Below are positions 18,044 to 26,684 of a stretch of DNA of 64,000 nt, one piece after another. The translations under genes were made by a program, and so were the position numbers. Every line of letters starts with the position of its first letter. The stretch's first letter is position 1. Location: the NCBI GenBank assembly GCA_039820545.1, contig JBCBPW010000025.1, forward strand, positions 1 through 64,000, given 5' to 3'. The notes below the pieces were generated by a model. It worked only from the letters and a program-made list of their open reading frames with translations. It was not told the origin of the DNA and ran no database searches. This DNA comes from JALEFZ01 sp039820545 (GTDB taxonomy: Bacteria > Bacteroidota > Bacteroidia > J057).

Positions 18044-19657
18044 ATGAGTTTTACGGAAATCAAACCTAAAATAGGCCTGGAGCAGGTCGGAATCCGAAAT
18101 ACTGGTCGTCAATACTGGAACCTTTCTCCTACCAGCCTTATTGAAGTAAGCATTAAAAGGGGACTGGGAAAACTGGCAGAAAATGGCGCACTCTGTGTCA
18201 ATACAGGTGAATTTACAGGACGCTCACCCAAAGATAAGTTTGTTGTAAAAGACGAGAACACAGAAAACGCCGTCTGGTGGGGCGACGTGAACCAACCCAT
18301 CTCTGTCGAGAAATATGAGTTGTTATTAGGAAAAGTTCAATCCTACGTCCAAGACAAAGAACTATTTATCCGCGATCTATACGCAGGCGTAGATCCCAAC
18401 TACCGCCTCAACGTACGTGTCATCAATACCATCCCATGGGCCAATCTCTTCGTGAATAATATGTTCATTCGTCCTGAAAGGGAAGATCTCGAGAACTTCG
18501 AGCCAGATTGGACCATCATCGCAGTCCCAGGCTTCAAGGCTGATCCTAAGACAGATGGTACACGTCAACACAACTTCACCATCGTGAATTTCACCCGTAA
18601 AGTTATCCTGATCGGGGGATCTGGTTATACGGGAGAGATGAAGAAAGGGATATTCACTGTAATGAACTATGTCTTGCCACTAGAAGGGGTGCTGTCCATG
18701 CACTGCTCAGCCAATGTAGGACGCAACAGCGACACAGCGATTTTCTTCGGGCTATCAGGCACAGGAAAAACGACACTTTCGGCTGATCCTGAGCGCAAGC
18801 TCATCGGGGATGACGAGCACGGATGGACAAAAGACGGAGTATTCAATATCGAAGGAGGATGCTATGCCAAGTGTATCGACCTCACACCCGAGAAAGAACC
18901 TGAAATCTGGAACGCGATCAAGCATGGAGCGCTGGTAGAAAATACCTCTTTCTATGAAGGGACACGCAGAATAGACTTCAAAGATACGACCATTACACAA
19001 AATACGCGTGTTTCGTATCCGATTCACCACATTGAGAAGTTGATGGTCCCCTCTCAGGGAGAAGTACCCAAGAACATCTTCTTCCTTACCTGTGACGCCT
19101 TTGGTGTATTGCCTCCCATTGCCAAGCTGACACCAGGACAAGCGATGTATCAGTTTATCTCTGGCTATACAGCCAAGATTGCAGGTACAGAAGAGGGAAT
19201 CAATGAGCCACAGGCTGTATTCTCTTCTTGCTTCGGTGAGCCCTTCCTACCCCTGCATCCTACAAAGTATGCAGAGATGCTCGGTGAGAAAATCAAAACC
19301 TATGGTACGACTGTGTGGCTTGTGAATACAGGATGGACAGGAGGACCCTACGGCGTAGGCTCGCGCATCAAGCTCAAGTACACGCGTGCGATGATCACGG
19401 CTGCCTTGAATGGCTGGTTGAGTGGAGTAGACTATAAGACAGATCCTGTATTCAACCTGTCTTTCCCTACATCAGTCCCCAATGTGCCCGCGGAAGTATT
19501 GAATCCACGCAATACTTGGGCAGACAAAGCGGGATATGATGCAAAGGCGCAGGAACTGGCCAAGCTTTTCAACGAGAACTTCGCTCAGTATAGCGACTTT
19601 GCCAATGAAGAAATCATGTCTGCAGCCCCAAGACTGCTAAGCAGCAATTCAAAGTAA
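18044..19657 (+). CDS. pckA: Phosphoenolpyruvate carboxykinase (ATP)
   Basis: 537 residues, standard length. Converts oxaloacetate plus ATP to phosphoenolpyruvate, CO2 and ADP, the entry step of gluconeogenesis. Visible motifs: VNTGEFTGRSPKDKF near the N-terminus, GLSGTGKTT Walker A (236-244), LIGDDEHGW (253-261, metal binding), CSANVGRNSD, and RVSYPIHHI for adenine. All catalytic elements are intact. Single-gene unit with its own terminator and an inverted repeat in the promoter region that may mediate carbon-source control. Confidence 0.97.
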   Translation: MSFTEIKPKIGLEQVGIRNTGRQYWNLSPTSLIEVSIKRGLGKLAENGALCVNTGEFTGRSPKDKFVVKDENTENAVWWGDVNQPISVEKYELLLGKVQSYVQDKELFIRDLYAGVDPNYRLNVRVINTIPWANLFVNNMFIRPEREDLENFEPDWTIIAVPGFKADPKTDGTRQHNFTIVNFTRKVILIGGSGYTGEMKKGIFTVMNYVLPLEGVLSMHCSANVGRNSDTAIFFGLSGTGKTTLSADPERKLIGDDEHGWTKDGVFNIEGGCYAKCIDLTPEKEPEIWNAIKHGALVENTSFYEGTRRIDFKDTTITQNTRVSYPIHHIEKLMVPSQGEVPKNIFFLTCDAFGVLPPIAKLTPGQAMYQFISGYTAKIAGTEEGINEPQAVFSSCFGEPFLPLHPTKYAEMLGEKIKTYGTTVWLVNTGWTGGPYGVGSRIKLKYTRAMITAALNGWLSGVDYKTDPVFNLSFPTSVPNVPAEVLNPRNTWADKAGYDAKAQELAKLFNENFAQYSDFANEEIMSAAPRLLSSNSK

Positions 19658-19682
19658 TACATACCGTAACTTTTTTTGATAA

Positions 19683-19719
19683 AGCCAGGGATCTGCGTGA
19701 TTCCTGGCTCTTTCGTTTT
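19683..19719 (+). terminator. Terminator of pckA
   Basis: Stem AGCCAGGGATC (19683-19693) with GATTCCTGGCT (19699-19709), loop TGCGT, then CTTTCGTTTT. Strong rho-independent signal. Confidence 0.85.
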
Positions 19720-19822
19720 CGCGCTTCCAGAGGATTTTTTATCGCACAGAAGACGTAAAGCCTATATTTTTTACGGTTTGGGGAGGGAATTTTGTAGTTT
19801 ATTTTTCAAAGTCCGTCCTATT

Positions 19823-20413
19823 ATGCAAAGTTCACAAACCATCCACCTCTATCTAAAGGAAAACACAAAACCACTGCATGATCAAACCGAGTTTATGATG
19901 AAATCCCGGGAGATGATGGATCTGTCTTATACCGTAGACGAATATATCCGTTTTCTACAAATTCAACTCCGCTTTCATCAAGTATTAGAAACTGTATTGC
20001 TGGCACATCCTAGGATTTCTGGCCACGAACAACTGGACTGGCCCAGACGTCGAAGGAGTCACTTGGCGATGCAAGACCTAGATATACTCGAAGCAAATAC
20101 GACGCTAGACTCTCTTACATCCTTTCCTGACAAACGTGAAGCTGAGGTCTGGGGTATGTTATATGTTGCAGAGGGATCTACACTAGGAGGAAATGTCATC
20201 TTAAAGGCACTGAAAAAGAACCCAAATTTTGAACATGTAAGTGCCTGGAAATTTTTGGGTTATTATGGAGCAGAGACAGGGACGAAATGGCGAGAGTTTC
20301 TGGCAATTCTAGATGCAGAGTATCATCATCTAGGATCAAAGGATGACTTTCTAGCAGGTGCTAAGGACGCATTTACCTGGCTCATGAATTTGTCCGCACA
20401 AACCCAAAAGTAA
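19823..20413 (+). CDS. Biliverdin-producing heme oxygenase (BphO-like)
   Basis: 196 residues from ATG at 19823; the frame extends back to 19676 but that part overlaps the pckA terminator and is not protein-like. Proximal heme ligand is His19 in KENTKPLHDQTE; the distal-helix motif is MLYVAEGSTLGG, as in bacteriophytochrome-associated heme oxygenases. It opens heme to biliverdin, Fe2+ and CO. Such genes typically stand beside a bacteriophytochrome; here the neighbour is a lone receiver-domain gene and no phytochrome is in the window. Alternatively it may serve iron recovery. Confidence 0.9.
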   Translation: MQSSQTIHLYLKENTKPLHDQTEFMMKSREMMDLSYTVDEYIRFLQIQLRFHQVLETVLLAHPRISGHEQLDWPRRRRSHLAMQDLDILEANTTLDSLTSFPDKREAEVWGMLYVAEGSTLGGNVILKALKKNPNFEHVSAWKFLGYYGAETGTKWREFLAILDAEYHHLGSKDDFLAGAKDAFTWLMNLSAQTQK

Positions 20414-20498
20414 AAGTCCAAATGCAGAGAAGTGAGATAAAAGAAACAACTTATTGCTGTTGAAGATGCTCTATTTCGCTTATATGCATAAGTAAAAG

Positions 20499-21077
20499 CT
20501 ATTCCTTATTTTTTTTCGATTTCTGGGTACGGAACTTATCCATCTGGTCCAAAAATTCGGGAATGCCGTCTACTTGATCCGTCATATTTGAAAGCGTGTG
20601 AGAGAGTCTATCCAAAAGGTCTTCCATATTGTCTTGAAGGGAGATCTGACTCTTCCGATATTTTTCGACTAGCCTTCTGGTTTGTTTATTTTGGGAACGG
20701 AAACCGACGTGGAGCGCATCTAAGATAACTTTGGGGAGTTTGCTGAGATTGTGTTTCAGGACAAAACCAGAGGCACCAGCCAAGATCGTTTCAGCAGCTA
20801 ATTCTTCATTATTCAACGTACCTGTCACAAAAATAAAAGTCACAAAGGGGTATTTGTGCTTGATCAATTCCAGTGCTTGTAAGCCCGTAAAGTCAGGAAC
20901 CGAGTAATCTGCCAAGAGGATATCTACCTCTTTTTCCTCCAGTACTTGCCGAAGTTGTGAGCCATTATGAGCAAGGGAAATCTCATAGGAGAAAGGGAGT
21001 TTACGTAGGGACTTCCTGATTCTCAGTGCATCTATGGGTAGATCATCGTATATCACGATATGTCGGACAGGTTCCAT
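20499..21077 (-). CDS. Stand-alone response-regulator receiver protein
   Basis: 192 residues. Residues 1-125 form a CheY-like receiver: acidic pair Asp11/Asp12, phospho-acceptor Asp57 (ILLADYSVP), Thr85 (FVTGT) and Lys108 (VLKHN) are all present. The C-terminal 65 residues are polar and helical (EDLLDRLSHTLSNM) with a Lys-rich end; there is no DNA-binding or enzyme domain. Probably a phosphorelay shuttle or a protein-interaction regulator. It converges on the heme oxygenase gene; in other bacteria heme oxygenase, phytochrome kinase and a single-domain regulator form one cluster. Confidence 0.88.
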   Translation of the reverse strand: MEPVRHIVIYDDLPIDALRIRKSLRKLPFSYEISLAHNGSQLRQVLEEKEVDILLADYSVPDFTGLQALELIKHKYPFVTFIFVTGTLNNEELAAETILAGASGFVLKHNLSKLPKVILDALHVGFRSQNKQTRRLVEKYRKSQISLQDNMEDLLDRLSHTLSNMTDQVDGIPEFLDQMDKFRTQKSKKNKE

Positions 21078-21300
21078 AAAGGTCGATATTACGAGGTGTA
21101 GAAGCCCTATTGTTGAGATACTCCATCTTTTACACGCTTCCTCTAGTCAAAAGGTACATAAAATTTTCATTCTGCTACATGATTTTCACCCTAATAAATC
21201 AAAATTTTGCTATATGTTTATGTAAGGAGCGGCGAGTATGTACCATTTACCGAAGACTCGCATATACGTGGAAGAATGCATAAATACCCCCCTTCATTTT

Positions 21301-21831
21301 CTATTCTTTATTCTTCAATACCTTGCTAAATACCTCCACTAAAGATGTAGCTTCATCAGGTTTGATGCGACCTGCCAATAAAAGCCTCAGCTCCCGACGC
21401 TGCCCTGCCTCCTCAAACCATTCCTGCTCCTGCTCAGTCTCTGGGATGACCGGCGTCACAGGTATCGGTCTCCCCGACTGATCCACAGCGACGAAAGTGT
21501 AGTAGGCAGTATTCGATTGCTTGCGTTCACCGTTGGACAGATTTTCGCACGTCACGTCGATCCGAATCTCCAGGGAGGAAGTAAAACAACGCGTGACACG
21601 CGCCTCTAACATTACGATCGAGCCCAAAGGAATCGAAGCCCGAAACTCTACAAAGTCTACCGCTACTGTAACCACGGTTCGATTGGTCGCACGTTGCGCA
21701 GAGATAGCTGCCACCACATCCATCCAATGAAGCAGCTTTCCCCCCATGAGATTGTTGAGGTTGTTGGTATCATTAGGTAGGACCAGCTCAGTCTTGAGGG
21801 TATAGGTTTCAGAAACTTTTTTGCCTTTCAT
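21301..21831 (-). CDS. Acyl-CoA thioesterase, hotdog fold (YciA/BFIT type)
   Basis: 176 residues. Hotdog-fold motifs: LVLPNDTNNLNNLMGGKLLHWMD (Asn/Asp and Gly-Gly active-site region), VTVAVDFVEFRASIPLG, ARVTRCFTSSLEIRIDV and NTAYYTFVAVD. It hydrolyses acyl-CoA to free acid and CoA in the cytosol. A C-terminal tail of about 40 residues (EWFEEAGQRRELRLLLAGR) is typical of the cytosolic acyl-CoA hydrolase group. Divergent from thyA, 112 bases apart. Confidence 0.88.
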   Translation of the reverse strand: MKGKKVSETYTLKTELVLPNDTNNLNNLMGGKLLHWMDVVAAISAQRATNRTVVTVAVDFVEFRASIPLGSIVMLEARVTRCFTSSLEIRIDVTCENLSNGERKQSNTAYYTFVAVDQSGRPIPVTPVIPETEQEQEWFEEAGQRRELRLLLAGRIKPDEATSLVEVFSKVLKNKE

Positions 21832-21943
21832 CTGGATAGTTGATCAGATCAGCCCACCATATACTAGGGGGTAAGAATATTTCGTACATTGTATACGTTA
21901 AAGCGCGAAGTAACGCATTTCACATCACTATTGCTATATCGTC

Positions 21944-22738
21944 ATGCAGACATATCTGGACTTATTGCAACATGTCATGGATCATGGGACAGACCGTGGA
22001 GATCGCACAGGCACGGGGACCCGAAGTATCTTTGGGCATCAGATGCGATTCGATCTCACCCAAGGCTTTCCACTTGTTACTACGAAAAAAGTCCACCTAA
22101 AGTCGATCATTCACGAACTTTTATGGTTCCTGCAAGGCGAAAGTAATGTACGCTATCTACAAGAAAACGGCGTCCGTATCTGGAATGATTGGGCGGATGA
22201 AAATGGAGAACTAGGTCCTATCTACGGGGTGCAATGGCGATCATGGCCTACCAAGGATGGACAGACCATAGATCAGATCCAACAAGCTGTAGACATGATC
22301 CGCAACAATCCCAGCTCTCGACGCATCATCGTCAGTGCCTGGAATGTCGGAGAAGTCCCGCATATGGCACTCCCCCCCTGCCATACGATGTTTCAATTCT
22401 ATGTAGCAGATGGGAAACTCTCCTGCCAGCTTTATCAGCGTAGCGCCGATTTATTTTTAGGTGTCCCCTTTAATATTGCTTCATACGCCTTACTGACGAT
22501 GATGATGGCACAAGTCACAGGGCTGCAAGCAGGTGACTTCGTCCATACCTTTGGTGATGCGCACATCTATCACAACCATTTTGACCAGGTGAAAGAACAA
22601 CTGAGTCGAAAGCCCTTCGCATCCCCCAAGATGGAGATCAATCCTGAGGTAAAGGATATTTTCTCCTTCCAGTACAGCGACTTCCAACTCAAAAACTACC
22701 AATCGCATCCCAGTATCAAGGCACCGATTGCAGTATAA
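21944..22738 (+). CDS. thyA: Thymidylate synthase
   Basis: 264 residues, the standard ThyA length. Catalyses methylation of dUMP to dTMP with methylene-tetrahydrofolate. Motifs: DRTGTGTRSIFG (phosphate-binding Arg), LLWFLQGESN, IYGVQWRSWP, ALPPCHTMFQFYV with the nucleophile Cys, QRSADLFLGVPFNIASYA and DAHIYHNH. C-terminal PIAV closes the active site. No dihydrofolate reductase gene follows; instead a repeat element lies downstream. Confidence 0.97.
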   Translation: MQTYLDLLQHVMDHGTDRGDRTGTGTRSIFGHQMRFDLTQGFPLVTTKKVHLKSIIHELLWFLQGESNVRYLQENGVRIWNDWADENGELGPIYGVQWRSWPTKDGQTIDQIQQAVDMIRNNPSSRRIIVSAWNVGEVPHMALPPCHTMFQFYVADGKLSCQLYQRSADLFLGVPFNIASYALLTMMMAQVTGLQAGDFVHTFGDAHIYHNHFDQVKEQLSRKPFASPKMEINPEVKDIFSFQYSDFQLKNYQSHPSIKAPIAV

Positions 22739-22865
22739 TTAGCTCCATATTTTTATCGATCTATTGGTATTACGCTCTCATATATAGACACTAACCCATG
22801 CTGAAACCACATCATCAAGCATTATTCTAAAGCCTAGTAATAGGTCACTTGGGGAGGCGTTGGCC

Positions 22866-22960
22866 GCGGAGTTTTCGGTAGGGGGATGCGAGTGGCGTAG
22901 GACTTAAACTCCGCTGGGTTTTGCTTCTTTTGCCCTCAAAAGAAGTCCCGCTGAAGGCGA
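22866..22960. repeat. Dispersed hairpin element B (inverted)
   Basis: Read on the minus strand: TCGCCTTCAGCG (22949-22960), perfect hairpin CTTCTTTTG-AGGG-CAAAAGAAG (22924-22945), then GCGGAGTTTAAGTCCTACGC (22895-22914). A second, inverted GCGGAGTTT stands at 22866-22874, so the box pairs with itself over 40 bases. Borders match element C, the box matches A and C, the hairpin sequence is unrelated to either. The rest of the 238-base gap after thyA shows nothing. Confidence 0.65.
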
Positions 22961-22976
22961 ATGTTATAAATAAAAG

Positions 22977-23888
22977 ATGAAAGATATCCTCAAAAAGGTC
23001 CGTAAGCTCGAAATCAAGATCCGCAAAATGGTAGACTCCACTTTCGCGGGTGAATATCACTCTGCATTCAAGGGCCAGGGACTTGAATTTGACGAGGTAA
23101 GACCTTATCAGTACGGGGACGATATCCGTACCATCGACTGGAATGTCACCGCCAAGATGGGCGTGCCTTACATCAAGAAATTTCGTGAGGAGAGAGAGCA
23201 AACCCTCTTTGTCTTATTTGACATTAGTGGATCAGGCGATTTTGGGCCTGCGGAGGAAAATAAACGACTGATTGGGATGGAACTAGCAGCCATCCTGGCT
23301 TTCTCTTCACTCAAAAATAATGACAAGTTTGGTCTAGCTACCTTTACAGATCAAATTGAGCAGTACTACAAACCTGATAAGGGGCGCAAACACATCATGA
23401 AAATCATTCGTGGTGTGCTGACCTTTAAGGGAAAAAGCGAAGGAACCCGTATCTCGCGCGCACTCGATCTAGTGCAGCATACCCTCAAGCGGCGAAGCAT
23501 CCTGATTGTGATCTCTGACTTCTTGGATAGTGATTATGAGAAAAAGCTGGTACAGCTAGGCCGAAAGCATGAGGTCATCCTCATTCGCCTGTTTCATCCC
23601 AACGAAGTCTTTCACGAAGGGGCTGGTATCATCCCAGTGCTAGACATCGAAACCAATCGCCAGCACTGGCTCAATGCAGGCGATATGGGCTACAGGCAGC
23701 AGTTGAGTGAGAGCTTTGCTCGAATTGAATTTCGACTGGCAGACCTTTGCAAGCGAAACGGGATCGGATATCTATCAGTTAATACAAGAAAGGATTATTT
23801 ACCCGTTTTGGAGCGCTATTTTAGAGAGCGAAACAGAAGGACGCGTCAAAAGGGTCAACTGATTCAGCTTCAGTATTTGGAGTCGTAG
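22977..23888 (+). CDS. DUF58 protein with vWA-like domain (MoxR-associated)
   Basis: 303 residues. The N-terminal motif FKGQGLEFDEVRPYQYGDDIRTIDWN is the hallmark of DUF58, followed by a von Willebrand A-like fold with the metal-binding motif FDISGSGDF near residue 80. These proteins normally act with a MoxR AAA+ ATPase and Bat membrane proteins as a chaperone-like envelope system. Here the gene follows a repeat element only 16 bases away and there is no moxR gene upstream; the BatD-like gene follows 13 bases downstream. Confidence 0.9.
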   Translation: MKDILKKVRKLEIKIRKMVDSTFAGEYHSAFKGQGLEFDEVRPYQYGDDIRTIDWNVTAKMGVPYIKKFREEREQTLFVLFDISGSGDFGPAEENKRLIGMELAAILAFSSLKNNDKFGLATFTDQIEQYYKPDKGRKHIMKIIRGVLTFKGKSEGTRISRALDLVQHTLKRRSILIVISDFLDSDYEKKLVQLGRKHEVILIRLFHPNEVFHEGAGIIPVLDIETNRQHWLNAGDMGYRQQLSESFARIEFRLADLCKRNGIGYLSVNTRKDYLPVLERYFRERNRRTRQKGQLIQLQYLES

Positions 23889-23901
23889 CGAGAAATGTAA
23901 C

Positions 23902-24807
23902 ATGGGGAGAAGACTACTCATAGGATTAGTATTGATTTTGGGACCCTATCTTTGGGCGCAGGACATTCGTGTGGACTTACATTTTGTATCTGATACCACA
24001 GCGATTGGTATGCCTGTAGGCTTGCGGCTTGAGATTCAGCATCCTTCGGATATGGTGGTCCTTTTTCCACATCAGAGTAAAGACTTCCTTCCTTTTGAAC
24101 GCATCCGTGTAGAAGCGGATCCTACCTTCACGCAGCAGGGACATTCTATCGACGCCGCCACGTATTGGATTCGTACCTTTGAGCTGCGCAATACACAGCA
24201 GCTTCGGCTGCCTTATGGATATGTCCTCGAAGGAGATACCGTATGGGGCTACACCTCCACCGACAGTGTACGCATCAATCATCGGGTAGTGGATTTTGAC
24301 GGAAGCATAGAGCTTGTGGCTCAGAAAGGCATATTGCCAGTAGATGCCCCCCCCAACTATCTGATGGTCACTTTAGCTACAATGGGAGGGATAGGGCTCC
24401 TTGCCCTCTTAGTTTTTGCCCTGCGCAAGCCTTTTCAGCGTCAGCTCGCCCTGCGTCAGCTCAAGCGACAGTATGCCTTGATTCAACGTAAGCTAGAACG
24501 TGTCAGATCCGAGAAAGATGTCCCTACGCGCGTAGAAGCTCTCAACAGCCTCTGGAAATCTTACCTCGATCCCAAGGATACGTACTATCTACGCAGCTTA
24601 ACCACAACAGAGCTCAAGCAAAAGGTCAAAGATCTAGACCATCTGGCTCCACACCAGCAAGAAGTCTTACTGGAAGCCTCCAAGCTGGCCGATCGCGTCA
24701 TTTATGCGGGACAATCCATCGAGGGAGTAGAGGTCAATCAGTTGGCCGCCATGTTGGAGCCGATTTTCAAGCAGGAATTTGAGCGGAGGAAGGAAGGTCT
24801 GAGGTAA
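23902..24807 (+). CDS. BatD-like membrane protein
   Basis: 301 residues. Signal peptide (MGRRLLIGLVLILGPYLWAQ), a beta-rich periplasmic part (20-150), one membrane segment around residues 153-173 (MVTLATMGGIGLLALLVFAL), and a cytoplasmic helical tail rich in Arg/Lys with a YLDPKDTYYLRSLTTTELK segment. The order resembles the BatD/DUF4381-type partners in MoxR-DUF58 operons. Almost contiguous with the DUF58 gene, so certainly co-transcribed. The rest of the Bat operon (BatA, BatB, BatC) is absent; the operon ends at the convergent MutS-like gene 18 bases on. Confidence 0.7.
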   Translation: MGRRLLIGLVLILGPYLWAQDIRVDLHFVSDTTAIGMPVGLRLEIQHPSDMVVLFPHQSKDFLPFERIRVEADPTFTQQGHSIDAATYWIRTFELRNTQQLRLPYGYVLEGDTVWGYTSTDSVRINHRVVDFDGSIELVAQKGILPVDAPPNYLMVTLATMGGIGLLALLVFALRKPFQRQLALRQLKRQYALIQRKLERVRSEKDVPTRVEALNSLWKSYLDPKDTYYLRSLTTTELKQKVKDLDHLAPHQQEVLLEASKLADRVIYAGQSIEGVEVNQLAAMLEPIFKQEFERRKEGLR

Positions 24808-24824
24808 GAGTATTCAGTGTTTAC

Positions 24825-26684
24825 CTACTCCATAATCCCCATCTGCTTCATTAAAAAGGTAGCATTGAGGTTTTGGGAAATGCCATCTTGCAGCAAATAA
24901 TCAAAGGTTAGTTTTCCTCCCGTCATGTCGATTTCGAATCGCTTATTTTGTGCGAGGTCGCCGTACTCGTCTGACAGTGTCCCCAGTGACAAATCATGCG
25001 TCGCAATCATGCCCATGCCGCGCAACTTGATGAGTTGCTCTATGAACTGACGCGAACCCTGCTGTTTGTCCTTACTGTTCGTCCCTCGGAGCATCTCGTC
25101 CACAATGATAAACAACGGTTTTCCTTCCCGCAGCTTGTCGATGATGAACTTGAGGCGCTTTAACTCTGCATAAAAATATGACTCATGATCCGCGATCGAA
25201 TCTGTGATACGCATGCTCGTCATCAGCTCGGCTGGAACCACCGTCATCCGCTGTGCGCAGACGGGCAAACCTTGCATGGCAAGAATCAAATTAACCCCTA
25301 CCGTACGCAAAAAGGTACTTTTACCTGCCATATTTGCACCTGTGATGATGAGAAACTGACCCGGTCGTGCAATCTCCACATCATTGTCGATTCGTGTGGT
25401 AGGGTCCAGCAAAGGGTGTCCCAAGGCATCTGCTTTCCATTGAAAGTCACCTTCCTTGATTTCGGGAAAGGTATACGTAGGATGGTTAAATGCAAAACGT
25501 CCCAAACTCCAGATAGCGTCCCACTCTGTGATCTGGTCTAGCCACTCTGCCAGGGCTTGATGATTGTCCATTCTCCATTTCTCCAACCGCATGACATAGC
25601 GAAAATCCCACATCACAGTTCCGTTGAGGAGAATCCCCATGAAGACATTGAGGCGCTGCTCAAATCGGTAAGTCAGTTCTCCTAGTGAAGCAATGCGTTC
25701 ACTAGCTTTTTCACCATCTACGATGATATTTGATTGGAGTGCTTGTAAGTATTCGGATTGAGGTGAGAGGTTTTCAATGAGGGTGAGGAGGTCTGCATAT
25801 TGATTGAGTAGGCGAGACTTTCGGGCCAATTGTTCCTGCTCGCGATTGGTATGGCCAATTTGAGTACCGACAATGCCCAATTGTAACAAGAAAAGGAACA
25901 AGGGCACTGTACCTGGGATCTGATAGGGCCCCAGAATAGGACGCAAAGCCTCAAAATCAGGAAGAATCCAGCCGATCATACTCAAGCCCCACAGAATCGG
26001 AAACACCCAAATCAATACTTTGAAGATGGAGTGGTTGCGCATACGAGGAGGGATAAAACTCCACGCAAGGAGATCTTCCATGTCCTCCGCCTCGCCAGGA
26101 TGTGCAATGGCTTTGGCTTCGAACACTAGGCCTTGCTCGTTCCAATGGCTCAGTTCCTGGATAGCGGCTTGGCGCTGCTCGATGGCAGCTTTTTCCTGTA
26201 GCGGATGCTTCATCCAATGGGCCAGCCTCTCCCGTCCTTGGGGCGTCCCCGTTCGGTTGACAAGCTGAAAAATCGAAGATTCTCCAAAAATATCCAGATC
26301 AAAAGTGTAAGGATGTCCTGGCTCTGCATATACCTCTCCTCCATCAAACGCGTGCAAGTCACCCGCAAGCCCTGCGATTTCCCTTTCACAAATGGTATTG
26401 ATGCGCTGAAGATGGCTGCGCTTCTGTGCGACATCATTATGGATTTTTACCAGATAAAGAAATCCTATAAGTACAGCAATCCCCGTCAGAATACCGAAGA
26501 GGGGGTCTGCTTTGAACACAAAATACGCTAAAGCTATTCCCCCCAAGAAGATCAATGCCCGCGCATAAGATAGGGTGGTATAACGCTTTTGGATGGACGC
26601 CAATGCTGCAAGCCCTTCCTGTAATTTATGCTGATAAAACGCTTGACTTGAGCTTACTGTCTTATGTTCCAATACCTTATCCAT
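24825..26684 (-). CDS. Membrane-anchored MutS homologue
   Basis: About 619 residues (ATG at 26684; TTG at 26687 also possible). Two membrane segments lie near residues 42-80 and two more near 222-241 and 260-276. A MutS core-like region follows, then the MutS ATPase: Walker A ITGANMAGKST around 448-457, FIIVDEMLRGTNSKD (Walker B), ATHDLSL (switch His). There is no mismatch-recognition domain I and the protein is shorter than MutS1 or MutS2. A subfamily of such membrane MutS-like proteins exists in Bacteroidota, function unknown. It overlaps the GT39 gene by one base (TGATG), suggesting translational coupling. Confidence 0.88.
   Translation of the reverse strand: MDKVLEHKTVSSSQAFYQHKLQEGLAALASIQKRYTTLSYARALIFLGGIALAYFVFKADPLFGILTGIAVLIGFLYLVKIHNDVAQKRSHLQRINTICEREIAGLAGDLHAFDGGEVYAEPGHPYTFDLDIFGESSIFQLVNRTGTPQGRERLAHWMKHPLQEKAAIEQRQAAIQELSHWNEQGLVFEAKAIAHPGEAEDMEDLLAWSFIPPRMRNHSIFKVLIWVFPILWGLSMIGWILPDFEALRPILGPYQIPGTVPLFLFLLQLGIVGTQIGHTNREQEQLARKSRLLNQYADLLTLIENLSPQSEYLQALQSNIIVDGEKASERIASLGELTYRFEQRLNVFMGILLNGTVMWDFRYVMRLEKWRMDNHQALAEWLDQITEWDAIWSLGRFAFNHPTYTFPEIKEGDFQWKADALGHPLLDPTTRIDNDVEIARPGQFLIITGANMAGKSTFLRTVGVNLILAMQGLPVCAQRMTVVPAELMTSMRITDSIADHESYFYAELKRLKFIIDKLREGKPLFIIVDEMLRGTNSKDKQQGSRQFIEQLIKLRGMGMIATHDLSLGTLSDEYGDLAQNKRFEIDMTGGKLTFDYLLQDGISQNLNATFLMKQMGIME

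Noticed and set aside
22845..23201. 118-codon minus-strand open frame over the repeat and the DUF58 start
   Set aside because: It runs through repeat element B and antisense to a conserved gene; its Ser/Pro/Arg-rich end is a by-product of the repeat sequence.
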